Notes under the pieces: model-generated
Told to the model about the DNA's origin: nothing
Seen by the model: only the letters and a program-made list of their open reading frames with translations
The model's database searches: none
Assembly: GCF_937863485.1 (NCBI RefSeq)
Contig: NZ_CALMFY010000166.1
Span: 1 to 36,228, forward strand
Origin: an uncultured Nostoc sp.
GTDB taxonomy: Bacteria; Cyanobacteriota; Cyanobacteriia; Cyanobacteriales; Nostocaceae
DNA length: 36,228 nucleotides
Direction: 5' to 3'
Position numbers and translations under genes: made by a program
Shown: piece by piece, positions 1 to 8,380 of the stretch
Position numbering within the stretch: the stretch's first letter is position 1
How the letters are laid out: each line of letters begins with the position of its first letter

Positions 1-145
1 AATTTTAGCGATCGCACCTTTTTCACCCAACCTCACAAAATCGCGTTGCTCCCGTACAAACTATGCATAAGCCCACACGAGTACCAAGTCGAGGTGTTGT
101 ACTCAGTACTACAGGACAGTCAGCGGGAGCAGGGGAAGTGGGCAG
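1..145. other. Intergenic DNA upstream of the histidine kinase
   Basis: No coding signal is seen on either strand. A HIP1 octamer (GCGATCGC) lies at 8-15. The purine-rich stretch GGGGAAG just before the downstream ATG is a plausible ribosome binding site for the kinase. Confidence 0.6.
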
Positions 146-2803
146 ATGAACAAAAATTTTGGAAAAAGTAGTGTTTCCCTATTTAAAGGCGTACCCCTAA
201 GTCGCATCCTGGTGGCGTTGTTTCTACTGCAAATCTTCCTAGCTGTGGGATTAACTGCATACTTATCAATTAATAACGGGCAAAAGGCAGTCAATGAGGT
301 AGCCAGCGAATTGCGTCGTCAAGTCGCCAATCGAGTAGAGCAGAATTTACAGACTTATCTCTCAACCCCGCGTCAAATACTAAGCAGTAATCAAAATGTC
401 ATTGACATCGGGTTGCTGAAGATGGAAAATCTTGCAACCTGGGAGTCATACTTAATAAAGCAGTTAGAGATTTTTCCTGATGCAATCGCCTTAACGGCAA
501 GCAATGAACAGCAAGAATACCTAGCAATCCAGAAGCTCAACGATCGCCAATTTTTGCTAAGACTTGCCGATAAGTCAACTGGGTACGACCTCTACACTTA
601 CAGAATTGACCGTCAAGGTCAACGTACCCAACTACCAGAGGTGATCAAAAACTATGATGCGCGATCGCGTCTTGATTATCAAGTAGCAGTTACCGCCAAA
701 AAATTCAGCTTTAGTCAAATTTTTACACCCCTCACCGAACCAACGCTTCTAATTAGTGCATCTCAACCTATATATAACTCCCAAGGTCAATTACTCGGAG
801 TCAACAGCACTCTAACTCATATATCACAAATTGGGGATTTGCTGCAAAATATTAAAGTTGGCAAATCTGGGCAAGTTTTTATTATCGAGCGATCGGGGCT
901 ATTAGTAGCAAGTTCCACAACGGAAGAACCATTCCGCGTCCAAAATGGTAAACCCATTCGGTTAGCAGCTTCCCAGAGCGGGAATTCTTTTACTCAAGCA
1001 AGCGCTAAATATTTAGCAACTAAATTTAGTAACTTTGACCAGATTCAAAGTTTACAGCAATTGGATTTCTTCTTTGACGGCAAACGACAATTTTTAGAAG
1101 TTAGACCCTTACAGGGCGAACCAAATGTCAATTGGTTGATTATAGTGGCTGTCCCAGAAGCAGACTTTATCGGACAAATTGATCGCAACACTCAAACCAC
1201 AATTTTTCTCTGTTTGACAGGATTGGGACTAGCTACTTTACTGGGAATTGTCACCGCCCGGTGGATAACTCAGCCAATTCTTTACTTCAGCAGGGCAACA
1301 AAAGATTTAGCCGATTTTACCAATAATGAAGATTCAGTGGTGATAGTACAGGGCATTAAAGAACTAGAGGTGCTGGGTGGATCTTTCAAGGAGATGATGC
1401 AGCAATTACGCAAAACCTTTAGTGTATTGTCTACCAAAAATGAAGAGTTAGAATTGCAAGTTAAGCAGCGAACTCAAGAATTAAAGCAAGAGATCCAAGA
1501 ACGGATTAACAGTGAGCGAAGATTGGGCCAGCATAATCAAGCACTAGCAGAACTGGCAAATCACAGGGCGATTTCAGAAGGAAATCTGGAAACAGCATTC
1601 AAAATCATCACCCAAAAAGCAGCAAATGCCTTAGAAGTAGAACGAGTGGGTGTGTGGTTATTCAATGGTGAGCGCACCAAAATACAATGTATAAGTCTCT
1701 ATGAACGTCCCAACCAGATACATTCGGCAGGTTTAGAACGCAACCTTGCAGATTATCCCATCTACTTTAAAGCCTTGGCATCTGCTTGTACGATCGCCAT
1801 TACCGACACTCGCACCGATCTACGAGTACAAGAATTATCGGATGAATTGCTAGAACCAAAAAATATTATATCCCTAATTGATACCTCTATTTGGGTTAGG
1901 GGCGAAGTAGTAGGGACAGTATTGTATGAGCAGATTGAGACTCCCCGGACATGGGACTTGAGTGAGCAAAACTTCGTTAGCTCAATCGCGGAATTTGTCG
2001 CCCTAACTTTAGAAGTATGCGATCGCAAACGGGCAGAATCCGCTCTGCATGAGGCTAAAGAAGCTGCCGAAGTCGCAAATCGTGCCAAAAGTACCTTTTT
2101 AGGAAACATCAGCCATGAACTGAGGACTCCTTTAAGCTCCATTCTTGGGATCACAGAGGCACTCCAAGATCAAGTGTACGGTCTTGTAAGTCAGGAACAG
2201 CGCCAGTATCTAAATATGCTCGAATCCAGCGGTAAGAATTTACTAGAATTGATTAACCAAATCCTTGATCTTACCGACATCGAATCCAGCAAGATAGAAC
2301 TACAACTAGCTACTACTTCGATTCAGGGATTATGTGACTCTAGTCTAAGTTTTATCAAACATCTAGCCTTTCAAAAAAATATCCAACTGAGTGTACAAGT
2401 CCCTGAAGAACTCGAACCCATCCAAGTTGATGAAGGCCGCATTCGCCAAGTATTTATCAACCTGTTGACTAACGCTATCAAGTTTACCAAAGAAGGAGGC
2501 AAAGTTTGGATTGAAGTCCAGCCAAATTCCACAAATGAATATATCTTTTTCAGCGTAATAGATACAGGTATTGGTATGCTTTCCGATGACCTTTTCAAAT
2601 TATTTCAACCTTTTGTGCAAGTTGAAAATTCCTCCACCCAGCGTTCTACAGGCACTGGTTTAGGATTAGTAATGGTGCAAAAAATTGTTGAGTTGCACGG
2701 TGGGACTGTCCATGCCGAAAGTCAGTTAGGGAAAGGTAGTCGATTTACAGTCAAACTCCCTTGGAAAAAGGTTGGGGAGTGGGGAGTTAGAACTAATTAT
2801 TAG
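146..2803 (+). CDS. Hybrid-less sensor histidine kinase (dCache-HAMP-GAF-HisKA-HATPase)
   Basis: This is a membrane-bound sensor kinase that should autophosphorylate a histidine in response to an extracytoplasmic or GAF-bound signal. A first membrane segment is at about residues 21-43, followed by a periplasmic dCache-like region to about 350, a second membrane segment at 351-372, HAMP, a short coiled coil, GAF at about 475-625, HisKA with the SHELRTP box (phospho-acceptor H657), and HATPase_c with the N box (NLLTNAIKFT), DTGIGM near 806 and GTGLGL near 836. No receiver domain is fused and no response regulator is adjacent, so it appears to be an orphan kinase. The ATG is preceded by a GGGGAAG purine stretch. 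The C-terminus (KKVGEWGVRTNY) is encoded by GGGGAGT-type repeat DNA, and the TAG stop lies in the terminal repeat of a MITE-like element, so the original tail was probably altered. The signal is unknown. Confidence 0.93.
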   Translation: MNKNFGKSSVSLFKGVPLSRILVALFLLQIFLAVGLTAYLSINNGQKAVNEVASELRRQVANRVEQNLQTYLSTPRQILSSNQNVIDIGLLKMENLATWESYLIKQLEIFPDAIALTASNEQQEYLAIQKLNDRQFLLRLADKSTGYDLYTYRIDRQGQRTQLPEVIKNYDARSRLDYQVAVTAKKFSFSQIFTPLTEPTLLISASQPIYNSQGQLLGVNSTLTHISQIGDLLQNIKVGKSGQVFIIERSGLLVASSTTEEPFRVQNGKPIRLAASQSGNSFTQASAKYLATKFSNFDQIQSLQQLDFFFDGKRQFLEVRPLQGEPNVNWLIIVAVPEADFIGQIDRNTQTTIFLCLTGLGLATLLGIVTARWITQPILYFSRATKDLADFTNNEDSVVIVQGIKELEVLGGSFKEMMQQLRKTFSVLSTKNEELELQVKQRTQELKQEIQERINSERRLGQHNQALAELANHRAISEGNLETAFKIITQKAANALEVERVGVWLFNGERTKIQCISLYERPNQIHSAGLERNLADYPIYFKALASACTIAITDTRTDLRVQELSDELLEPKNIISLIDTSIWVRGEVVGTVLYEQIETPRTWDLSEQNFVSSIAEFVALTLEVCDRKRAESALHEAKEAAEVANRAKSTFLGNISHELRTPLSSILGITEALQDQVYGLVSQEQRQYLNMLESSGKNLLELINQILDLTDIESSKIELQLATTSIQGLCDSSLSFIKHLAFQKNIQLSVQVPEELEPIQVDEGRIRQVFINLLTNAIKFTKEGGKVWIEVQPNSTNEYIFFSVIDTGIGMLSDDLFKLFQPFVQVENSSTQRSTGTGLGLVMVQKIVELHGGTVHAESQLGKGSRFTVKLPWKKVGEWGVRTNY

Positions 2804-2947
2804 ACCTCTTGCACAAATGCAAAATTCGCCCTTATCCCACAACCCCTTCTCCCAAAATTGGGATAAGGGGAGCCAATTTCAAAGTCCCTCTCCCAAGCTT
2901 GGGAGAGGGATTTAGGGTGAGGGCTTTTGATTCATGCAAGAAGTCTA
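2801..2947. mobile_element. MITE-like element with 18-bp imperfect terminal inverted repeats
   Basis: The left end TAGACCTCTTGCACAAAT and the right end, read inverted, TAGACTTCTTGCATGAAT agree at 15 of 18 positions. Between them are two palindromes: an imperfect one at 2843-2870 and a perfect 26-bp one at 2885-2910 centred on AAGCTT. The element is about 147 bp and encodes nothing. The TAGAC..CTTGCA type of end resembles insertion-sequence termini common in Nostoc genomes (family from memory, not verified). The first three bases are the stop codon of the histidine kinase. No clear target duplication was seen. Confidence 0.6.
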
Positions 2948-2970
2948 TTAATTCATCGTTATGATAATCT

Positions 2971-3108
2971 TTAAGCTATGTGACAATAAGTAGTAAACGG
3001 TAATCCAGTACGCTGCTTTACATCAATCAATGATTTATACTCACCTCGTTGTTGCCTTTCTGCAACAATTTGTTCTGCGATCGCCAATGAGCATAAGTCT
3101 CTTTTCAT
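2971..3108 (-). CDS. Possible 45-residue small protein of unknown function
   Basis: A short reading frame from ATG to TAA encodes a hydrophilic, probably helical peptide (starting MKRDLCSLAIAEQ, ending TTYCHIA). Composition looks protein-like, with Glu/Gln/Arg-rich stretches, and a HIP1-like GCGATCGC falls inside. An AGGAG motif lies upstream but about 16 bases from the ATG, which is far. It may be a real small gene, or the N-terminal or C-terminal remnant of a DNA-binding protein. No family was recognised. Confidence 0.3.
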   Translation of the reverse strand: MKRDLCSLAIAEQIVAERQQRGEYKSLIDVKQRTGLPFTTYCHIA

Positions 3109-3133
3109 CTATTTGAAACACAATCTCCTATAA

Positions 3134-3157
3134 GGTAGCACAGCTAATTATGCTACC
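3134..3157. repeat. Short hairpin (GGTAGCA / TGCTACC)
   Basis: A perfect 7-bp inverted repeat with a 10-base loop lies between two minus-strand reading frames. It lacks a T run on either strand, so it is not a convincing terminator. Confidence 0.35.
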
Positions 3158-3250
3158 CTACCATATACTTTAATTACCTGAAAGTTGTTATAAGTGGACA
3201 TTAAAGAACAATCTTGTGCCTTTAATCATGTATTTTAAATACAGACGAGA

Positions 3251-3646
3251 CTATGCAGTTTTAGTGTTATCACTGGCTGGTTCTTTTGGAGTCGCCCTCA
3301 AGGGTGTTATCTTGCTTTTGCGGGTGCGCTTGCTTTTGCGAATACCACCTGATATTTCATATTCACTGCTATCTGTACCGTAGGTAAATGCAACTGCAAT
3401 TAGCATTTGATCAGTGAGGTCAGTTAAAGTTTTTTCCAATTCATCCATCTCGCTTTTAGAAGAGTCAATCACAGACAAAGCAGTGTTATAAGCATCAATT
3501 TTGGTGCGTAATTGCTGACTTATTTGTGTTATATATTGCAAGTTGCGAACATCTCCAAAATCCATATCAGGATTAATTGCTCTGAGTCCAGCAACTCTTA
3601 ATTCAGCTTTTTCTAGAGCGCGGTATGTACGTTTTTGACGAGGCAT
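3251..3646 (-). CDS. Small hypothetical protein with helical core and basic tail
   Basis: The 131-residue soluble protein has no signal peptide or membrane segment. The N-terminus is basic (MPRQKRTYRALEKAELR). Residues about 38-85 look like an amphipathic helical or coiled-coil stretch with heptad-like Leu/Ile spacing. The C-terminus contains RKSKRTRKSK, a basic patch that could bind nucleic acid or simply be disordered. It looks like a lineage-specific cyanobacterial protein and the family was not recognised. The gene stands alone, with repeat-rich DNA on both sides, and no strong ribosome binding site precedes the ATG. Confidence 0.7.
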   Translation of the reverse strand: MPRQKRTYRALEKAELRVAGLRAINPDMDFGDVRNLQYITQISQQLRTKIDAYNTALSVIDSSKSEMDELEKTLTDLTDQMLIAVAFTYGTDSSEYEISGGIRKSKRTRKSKITPLRATPKEPASDNTKTA

Positions 3647-3794
3647 ATATATATTGTTTTAATTGTGTTCTAGAGCTAGCTTGCCTTACTAAGGCTAGAT
3701 TTTGGCTCAGTAAAATCCACAAAAATTACTAGTAAGTGTAATATTAACTTCAGCAATATTGACGACAAATACTTCGTTCAAATTCGCGGTGTCC

Positions 3795-3827
3795 AGATCC
3801 CCGACTTCTTTGATAAATCGGGGATCT
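3795..3827. repeat. Dispersed palindrome AGATCCCCGA / TCGGGGATCT
   Basis: Perfect 10-bp arms flank a 13-base loop. This CCCCGACTTCTT..TCGGGG palindrome resembles a repeat scattered through Nostoc genomes (recognition from memory). It lacks a following T run on either strand. Confidence 0.6.
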
Positions 3828-3860
3828 AACTTTTAACGAATGATTTAGGATTGCTATAGT

Positions 3861-4000
3861 AACAAAAAAATCATGATTATAAGAAAAAAATCGTGATTAT
3901 AAGAAAAAAATCATGATTATAAGAAAAAAATCGTGATTATAAGAAAAAAATCGTGATTATAAGAAAAAAATCGTGATTATAAGAAAAAAATCTTAGAGAT
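3861..4000. repeat. 20-bp tandem repeat array with phased A-tracts
   Basis: Seven consecutive 20-bp units are present, with consensus AAGAAAAAAATCRTGATTAT. The first has AAC for AAG and the seventh decays after ATCTTA. Position 13 alternates A/G, giving TCATGA or TCGTGA cores. Each unit carries an A7 tract, so tracts recur about every two helical turns, a pattern expected to curve DNA. There are no spacers, so it is not a CRISPR. Confidence 0.92.
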
Positions 4001-4384
4001 AAGACGCAATGAGTTGAAAAACCAACGCTGGGGTATCTAAAATCTGAAATACCCAGATAAATCTAAATTTTTTCACTTAAATGCCGAATTTAGCTAGTAG
4101 GGTGCGTTATGGTGAGCCAGCGCCGTGGTGTTAACGCAGCTTTATACCATTTCTTTGTGAGGCTGCGCCAAACCCTTTTAACTTCTTTCTTTGTTTCTTT
4201 TTTTCTTTCCGCAATCGGCTCTATAATTGCTACCAAAGCTTAGAAAAAACGGGCGAAAAAGTAGGTGAAGTGTTATGGGATAAGACTGGCAAGTTTCTCG
4301 TCACGTTCAAAAAACAGTCTCCCCATCTGCTTTGGCAGTACTATATAAACGCCAAACTATCTCTTCACTAGTGGATGTGCAATC

Positions 4385-5221
4385 ATGCCTGTACGTCAAA
4401 CTTTATCAAAGCCTGATATCCAACTTTCTTATTTAGAGTGGAACCAAGGTCAAGAACCTTTACTGCTGTTACACGGTTTAGGCGACCATGCTCTAGTCTG
4501 GTCTAGTTTAGGAGATTACTTAGCAGCAGACTACCACATAGTTGCACCAGATATGCGCGGACATGGGCAAAGTAGTAAGCCTGAGAGAGATTATAGTTTT
4601 GAAAGTGCGATCGCAGACCTCGAAGCACTCATGGATCATCTCGGATGGACTTTTGCCCATATTGTAAGTCATTCGTGGACAGGCAAATTAACCGCCATCT
4701 GGGCAAGGCAAAACCCAAAGCGTTTGCGGAGTATAATTCTGGTCGATCCAATTTTCATCTGGAAAATGCCCAGCCTTCTGAGCGTAACTTTTCCCATGTT
4801 GTATCGCTTCTTGCCTTTTCTTAAAAGCATGGGCCCCTTTGCCAGTCATCAAGAAGCCGAACAACAAGCACGGCAATTAAAGCAATATCAAGGATGGAGT
4901 TCCTTACAACAGCAAGTTTTCCAAGCCGGAATAGAACAAAAACCTGATGGTAGTTGGGGCAGCAAATTTACCATAGCCGCCCGCGACGGTATTTTTGAAG
5001 CAGTAATGCAAGTGCCTGGTTTTACAATTCCCCTTGACACCCCTGCCATCTTCGTCCAACCAGAACAAGGACTGAACCGCCAAGATTGGCAAATTAAACC
5101 CTACAAAACCTATCTTAAAAACTTACGCATCTGCCAAGTTCCCGGCAATCATTGGCCGTTTTTGACACAACCAGAGGCATTTAACCAAACTGTAGCAGCT
5201 TTCTTGGCAGAACACAAATAG
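4385..5221 (+). CDS. Alpha/beta-hydrolase fold protein with atypical nucleophile elbow
   Basis: The 278-residue soluble protein has the order of an alpha/beta hydrolase: the oxyanion-hole HGLGD at 30-34, strand-turn APDMRGHGQS at about 54-63, a nucleophile elbow, a cap region at about 120-205, and a late PGNHWPF motif supplying the catalytic His (H256). The elbow reads VSHSWTG (S97), so both glycines of the usual G-x-S-x-G are replaced, by Ser and Thr. The acid is probably E227 or D234, but the strand-7 G..D signature is missing. Family members include esterases, C-C hydrolases and haloperoxidases, and the substrate cannot be inferred. The gene is monocistronic or loosely followed by the kinase in the same direction. 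Confidence 0.85.
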   Translation: MPVRQTLSKPDIQLSYLEWNQGQEPLLLLHGLGDHALVWSSLGDYLAADYHIVAPDMRGHGQSSKPERDYSFESAIADLEALMDHLGWTFAHIVSHSWTGKLTAIWARQNPKRLRSIILVDPIFIWKMPSLLSVTFPMLYRFLPFLKSMGPFASHQEAEQQARQLKQYQGWSSLQQQVFQAGIEQKPDGSWGSKFTIAARDGIFEAVMQVPGFTIPLDTPAIFVQPEQGLNRQDWQIKPYKTYLKNLRICQVPGNHWPFLTQPEAFNQTVAAFLAEHK

Positions 5222-5340
5222 AAAATCTCATGATTATTTGGACGGGATTATCATCCGGCAACAGAAGAATTAATAGGAGTGATGTCTAGCGACAAACCCT
5301 TTTGCGTCTACGTTCTCCTTCAAGTACGGATAACCCAGTC

Positions 5341-7065
5341 ATGAGCCTTTGTATCAATCCCGTTTGCCCTAAACCAAATCACCCAAATAATCATCAAAAC
5401 CGCTTTTGTCAAAGTTGTGGTTCCCATTTGGAATTGCTAGGACGTTATCGGGTGACATGCCTGTTGAGCGACAAAACAGGGTTTAGCAAAGTTTATGAGG
5501 CATACGAACAAGATACCCCCAAAATCCTTAAAATACTTAAAAAAGATGTATCATACGATGCCAAAGCGGTAGAACTATTTCAGCAAGAGGTAACTGTGCT
5601 GGGACACTTCAAGCATCCCGGTATTCCCAAGGAGGATAGTTACTTCCAATATCAAACCCGAAATGGTTTAGTGCTGCATAGCATTGCAATGGAAAAAATC
5701 GAAGGCTACCACTTAGAACAGTGGTTACAGCAGCAGCAGAATTACCCTATTTCACAGGAACAAGCTATAGCCTGGTTAAAACAATTGCTAGAAATTTTGG
5801 ATTTAGTACATGCTAAACAGTACCTGCATCGAGATATTAAGCCATTTAATATCATGATTCGTTCTCCCCTTGGGAAAGGTTGGGGGGATTTGGTACTGAT
5901 TGATTTTGGCACCGCCACTGAAATTGGCAGAACCAACCCAGACAAACTCAGCAATGGCGACGGGATGACAGCACTGATGTCATCTGGCTACAGCGCCCCA
6001 GAACAAATGAATGGTCAAGCAGTACCGCAATCAGATTTCTTTGCCTTGGGACGCACCTTTGTATTTTTGCTGACGGGATACCATCCCTTAGATATGTATG
6101 ATGTCCAGCACAATTTATTGCACTGGCAAAATCATGCCATCCATATCTCACCCTTACTATTGAATTTAATTGATTGGCTAACAGCACCGGATATAAAAAA
6201 GCGTCCTGCCAATACTCAGCAAATTTTCCAGCGCCTAGAAGAAATTGAAACCCAACTAACTGAAACTACTCCTGAAAACATTAATTTAGTAGAGGATTGT
6301 AACGTCGAGCAATTGCTACCACCAATTACTCAAACTTCATTGACTCCACATAAACAGCCAGAAGAAGTACCACTACTGGCATTTTTTGCAGTCCTGTTAG
6401 TGATATTAGGATTACTTAGTATAGTGGCTTTAGCAACACGGACATCAAAATTCACTGGGATGCAAAATTACAAACAATCTCCCGAAAAAAAAGGTAAAAT
6501 TGATTATTTTCCTTATCAAGAAGGTAGGGATAGTCAAGGGAAAGTAGCCGAATTTAATATAGCTGTTTTATCACTAGAATATAAATGGCTTTTAGGTAGC
6601 AATTTTCAAATTAAATATAATGATGAAATTATTAGTTTAGACCTTTTAAAGTTTAACTTAGAACAAGAAGGTATCCAAAATATAATGGAAGACCCTAGCG
6701 AGATTATCGCTGTAGGCACAGTTTCTTGTAAGGCAAATATAGCAGTTCAAGAACGTATGGCTTTAGAACGTTCTAAACAAATACAATCTTTAGTGAAAAA
6801 TTTATTTATTAATGCACCAAGCGTCAAAGGTTATCGGATATTAAATTTGGGACAATTTCAACGGAGTGATTGTCAGGGAAATCAGGATTTAACTAAATAT
6901 CAGAGAAGTATTATAATCATTGGGGTTAAAAAAAAATCAGCAGGTTTAATTCTGGATGAAGCATTACGGGATAGGTTACAAAAGAAGCCTTTTGCTGATT
7001 TTAAGTTAGAAGATTATTCTTTGGGGTCAGTAGAAAAGTTCAAGACGATACCAAGTAATTTGTAA
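5341..7065 (+). CDS. Four-cysteine Ser/Thr protein kinase, membrane anchored
   Basis: The 574-residue protein opens with a zinc-ribbon-like pattern (CINPVC then CQSCG), the hallmark of a cyanobacterial kinase group that begins MSLCINP. A TTG 13 codons upstream in frame is a less likely start. The kinase domain spans about 35-305. The catalytic loop HRDIKPFN has D165, the Mg loop is DFG at 188-190, and a Lys lies in the KILKILK stretch near 61-67. The glycine-rich loop is eroded: LLSDKTGFSKV keeps only the last glycine. One membrane segment lies at about 344-366, followed by a C-terminal domain of about 200 residues, probably outside the cytoplasm. The ligand of that domain is unknown. Eukaryote-like kinases of this type usually modulate stress or cell-surface traits. 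Confidence 0.9.
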   Translation: MSLCINPVCPKPNHPNNHQNRFCQSCGSHLELLGRYRVTCLLSDKTGFSKVYEAYEQDTPKILKILKKDVSYDAKAVELFQQEVTVLGHFKHPGIPKEDSYFQYQTRNGLVLHSIAMEKIEGYHLEQWLQQQQNYPISQEQAIAWLKQLLEILDLVHAKQYLHRDIKPFNIMIRSPLGKGWGDLVLIDFGTATEIGRTNPDKLSNGDGMTALMSSGYSAPEQMNGQAVPQSDFFALGRTFVFLLTGYHPLDMYDVQHNLLHWQNHAIHISPLLLNLIDWLTAPDIKKRPANTQQIFQRLEEIETQLTETTPENINLVEDCNVEQLLPPITQTSLTPHKQPEEVPLLAFFAVLLVILGLLSIVALATRTSKFTGMQNYKQSPEKKGKIDYFPYQEGRDSQGKVAEFNIAVLSLEYKWLLGSNFQIKYNDEIISLDLLKFNLEQEGIQNIMEDPSEIIAVGTVSCKANIAVQERMALERSKQIQSLVKNLFINAPSVKGYRILNLGQFQRSDCQGNQDLTKYQRSIIIIGVKKKSAGLILDEALRDRLQKKPFADFKLEDYSLGSVEKFKTIPSNL

Positions 7066-7545
7066 CATCTCTAGCAAAGTGCAACAGGCATTGCAAATTC
7101 TTTGCGCCGATGAGCAATTGAGCCAGTTAGAAACTGTTATGGCTTTTTTGCTAGCTTCGTATTAGACAGCGCTTTATAGCGGTTCCCATTCAGATGCGGT
7201 GCAAGATTATATCGCGAGGTGTAGGGGCACAGCATTGCCCATTGGTGTCAACTTAAGCCAAAACCCTTTTCAAACCTCGTTTCCAAGCTCTGGCTGGAAA
7301 TGCTGTGCATTGCGGCTCTACCGCGAGTAAGGAAGGCGGAGGCTAAGAGTAGGCATTCCCAGTCTGAGACTCTTAACGAGACAACCCCTACGGGTGTACC
7401 TCATATAAACGAGAACCGCTTTAGTCGAGCAAATCGTGAGGTGGGATATATCAGTGTTCGAGAAATCTTTCTTTTATCAAGGAAGTTTTAAATTACCTTA
7501 ACTTAGCCAAACTCTAGGGTGGTAAACCTCCTAGTTATGAATTGT
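7066..7545. other. Intergenic region with dispersed repeats and possible coding remnant
   Basis: At 7068-7165 a short open stretch (encoding VQQALQILCADEQLSQLE) ends in TAG and may be the tail of a lost gene, but it has no start. From about 7170 to 7440 the DNA is made of Nostoc-type repeats (GTAGGGGCACAGCATTGCC, AAGGCGGAGGC). The 63-codon frame over that repeat is judged not to be a gene. The last 100 bases show nothing specific. Confidence 0.5.
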
Positions 7546-8334
7546 TCATGCTCCCATTCCAGAATACCGCTTCAAACCCGCACGCCACAGCAAGCGATTC
7601 ACACCCAAAAACACTAATATCCAACCCACCATTGACCCAAATCCTCGCCCTATATCTACGGGTAGCCCTACCAAAAGACTCGCAGGAAAATCAATCAAAT
7701 AGGGAAAAGGTGTAAACATGACTATTTTTCGCACAAGTTCTGGAAAGACCTCTAAAGGTGCTATCAAACCAGATAAAAATAGATAAAATAACAACCAAAA
7801 GTTTTCTAAAGCGCTAGCCCGTTCTGTCCAAAAGGCGAGCATAGCAAAGCTGTACTGAATCGTAAATCGCAAAGTAAAAGCTAGCACCGCCGCGAATGTA
7901 AACAGCAAAAATCCGCTCAAACTTGGTAACCAAAAAGCTTGGGGATAAAGAATAAAAAATAATGCCACTAATAGAAGAGTAAACATTAGTCGAGTAAATC
8001 TTTCAGAAATATGCCTCGCAACATGATGCCATACTGGATCGAGTGGTTGTAGCAACTTGGGCGAAAGCTTGCCTTCCACTACCTCTGTTTCAAAGTCCCA
8101 AATTACCCAAACAGCGGTGAGTTGCCTAACAATGAAAACCGTAATGAAGTAACGGCCAAAATCCACAGGTGATAGCCCAAACTGTCCGCCTTGTGCCGCC
8201 TGTATCCAGATACCCATAAGGATAATCGGCAAAGAACCAGACAAAACCCAAAAGATTAGTTCTGCTCGATACTCAACCGAATAGGCGTAGTATACTGACA
8301 GTAAAGTTAGAGCTTTTCTAATAATCTTTTTCAT
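7546..8334 (-). CDS. ABC-2 type exporter permease (PF06182-like)
   Basis: The 262-residue integral membrane protein has about six hydrophobic segments and no signal peptide. The N-terminal KKIIRKALTLLSVYYAYSVEYRAE and a central WDFETEVVEGKLSPKLLQPLDP fit the ABC2_membrane_6 family, partners of multidrug or lipid exporter ATPases. The start is set by AAGAGGAG about 11 bases before this ATG. A longer in-frame version would begin inside the upstream ATPase gene and is rejected. The ATPase gene lies 46 bp upstream on the same strand, so the two form an operon. Such systems usually have two different permeases and the second is not in this window. The substrate is unknown. Confidence 0.88.
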   Translation of the reverse strand: MKKIIRKALTLLSVYYAYSVEYRAELIFWVLSGSLPIILMGIWIQAAQGGQFGLSPVDFGRYFITVFIVRQLTAVWVIWDFETEVVEGKLSPKLLQPLDPVWHHVARHISERFTRLMFTLLLVALFFILYPQAFWLPSLSGFLLFTFAAVLAFTLRFTIQYSFAMLAFWTERASALENFWLLFYLFLSGLIAPLEVFPELVRKIVMFTPFPYLIDFPASLLVGLPVDIGRGFGSMVGWILVFLGVNRLLWRAGLKRYSGMGA

Positions 8335-8380
8335 TTGTGGTGCATTCTCCTCTTGGCAACTATATTCCTCGCAGCACTGA

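Larger units (their letters stand above)
3647..4384. other. Repeat-rich intergenic region
   Basis: This 738-bp gap has no credible gene. It contains a perfect 10-bp hairpin at 3795-3827, the 20-bp tandem array at 3861-4000, and a GTAGGGTGCGTTA-type dispersed repeat near 4098-4136. A pyrimidine-rich tract (TTTCTTT) occurs near 4180-4210. The last 60 bases contain TACTATATAAAC, a possible promoter -10 zone for the hydrolase. Confidence 0.6.

Noticed and set aside
109..294. Minus-strand frame of 61 codons over the histidine kinase start
   Set aside because: Antisense to a well-supported coding region, with no family character.
3861..4000. CRISPR array
   Set aside because: The units are contiguous with no unique spacers; the same applies to the 21-bp array at 36101.
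7300..7491. Plus-strand frame of 63 codons
   Set aside because: It translates dispersed repeat DNA (AAGGCGGAGGC type) and has no start signal or protein-like features.
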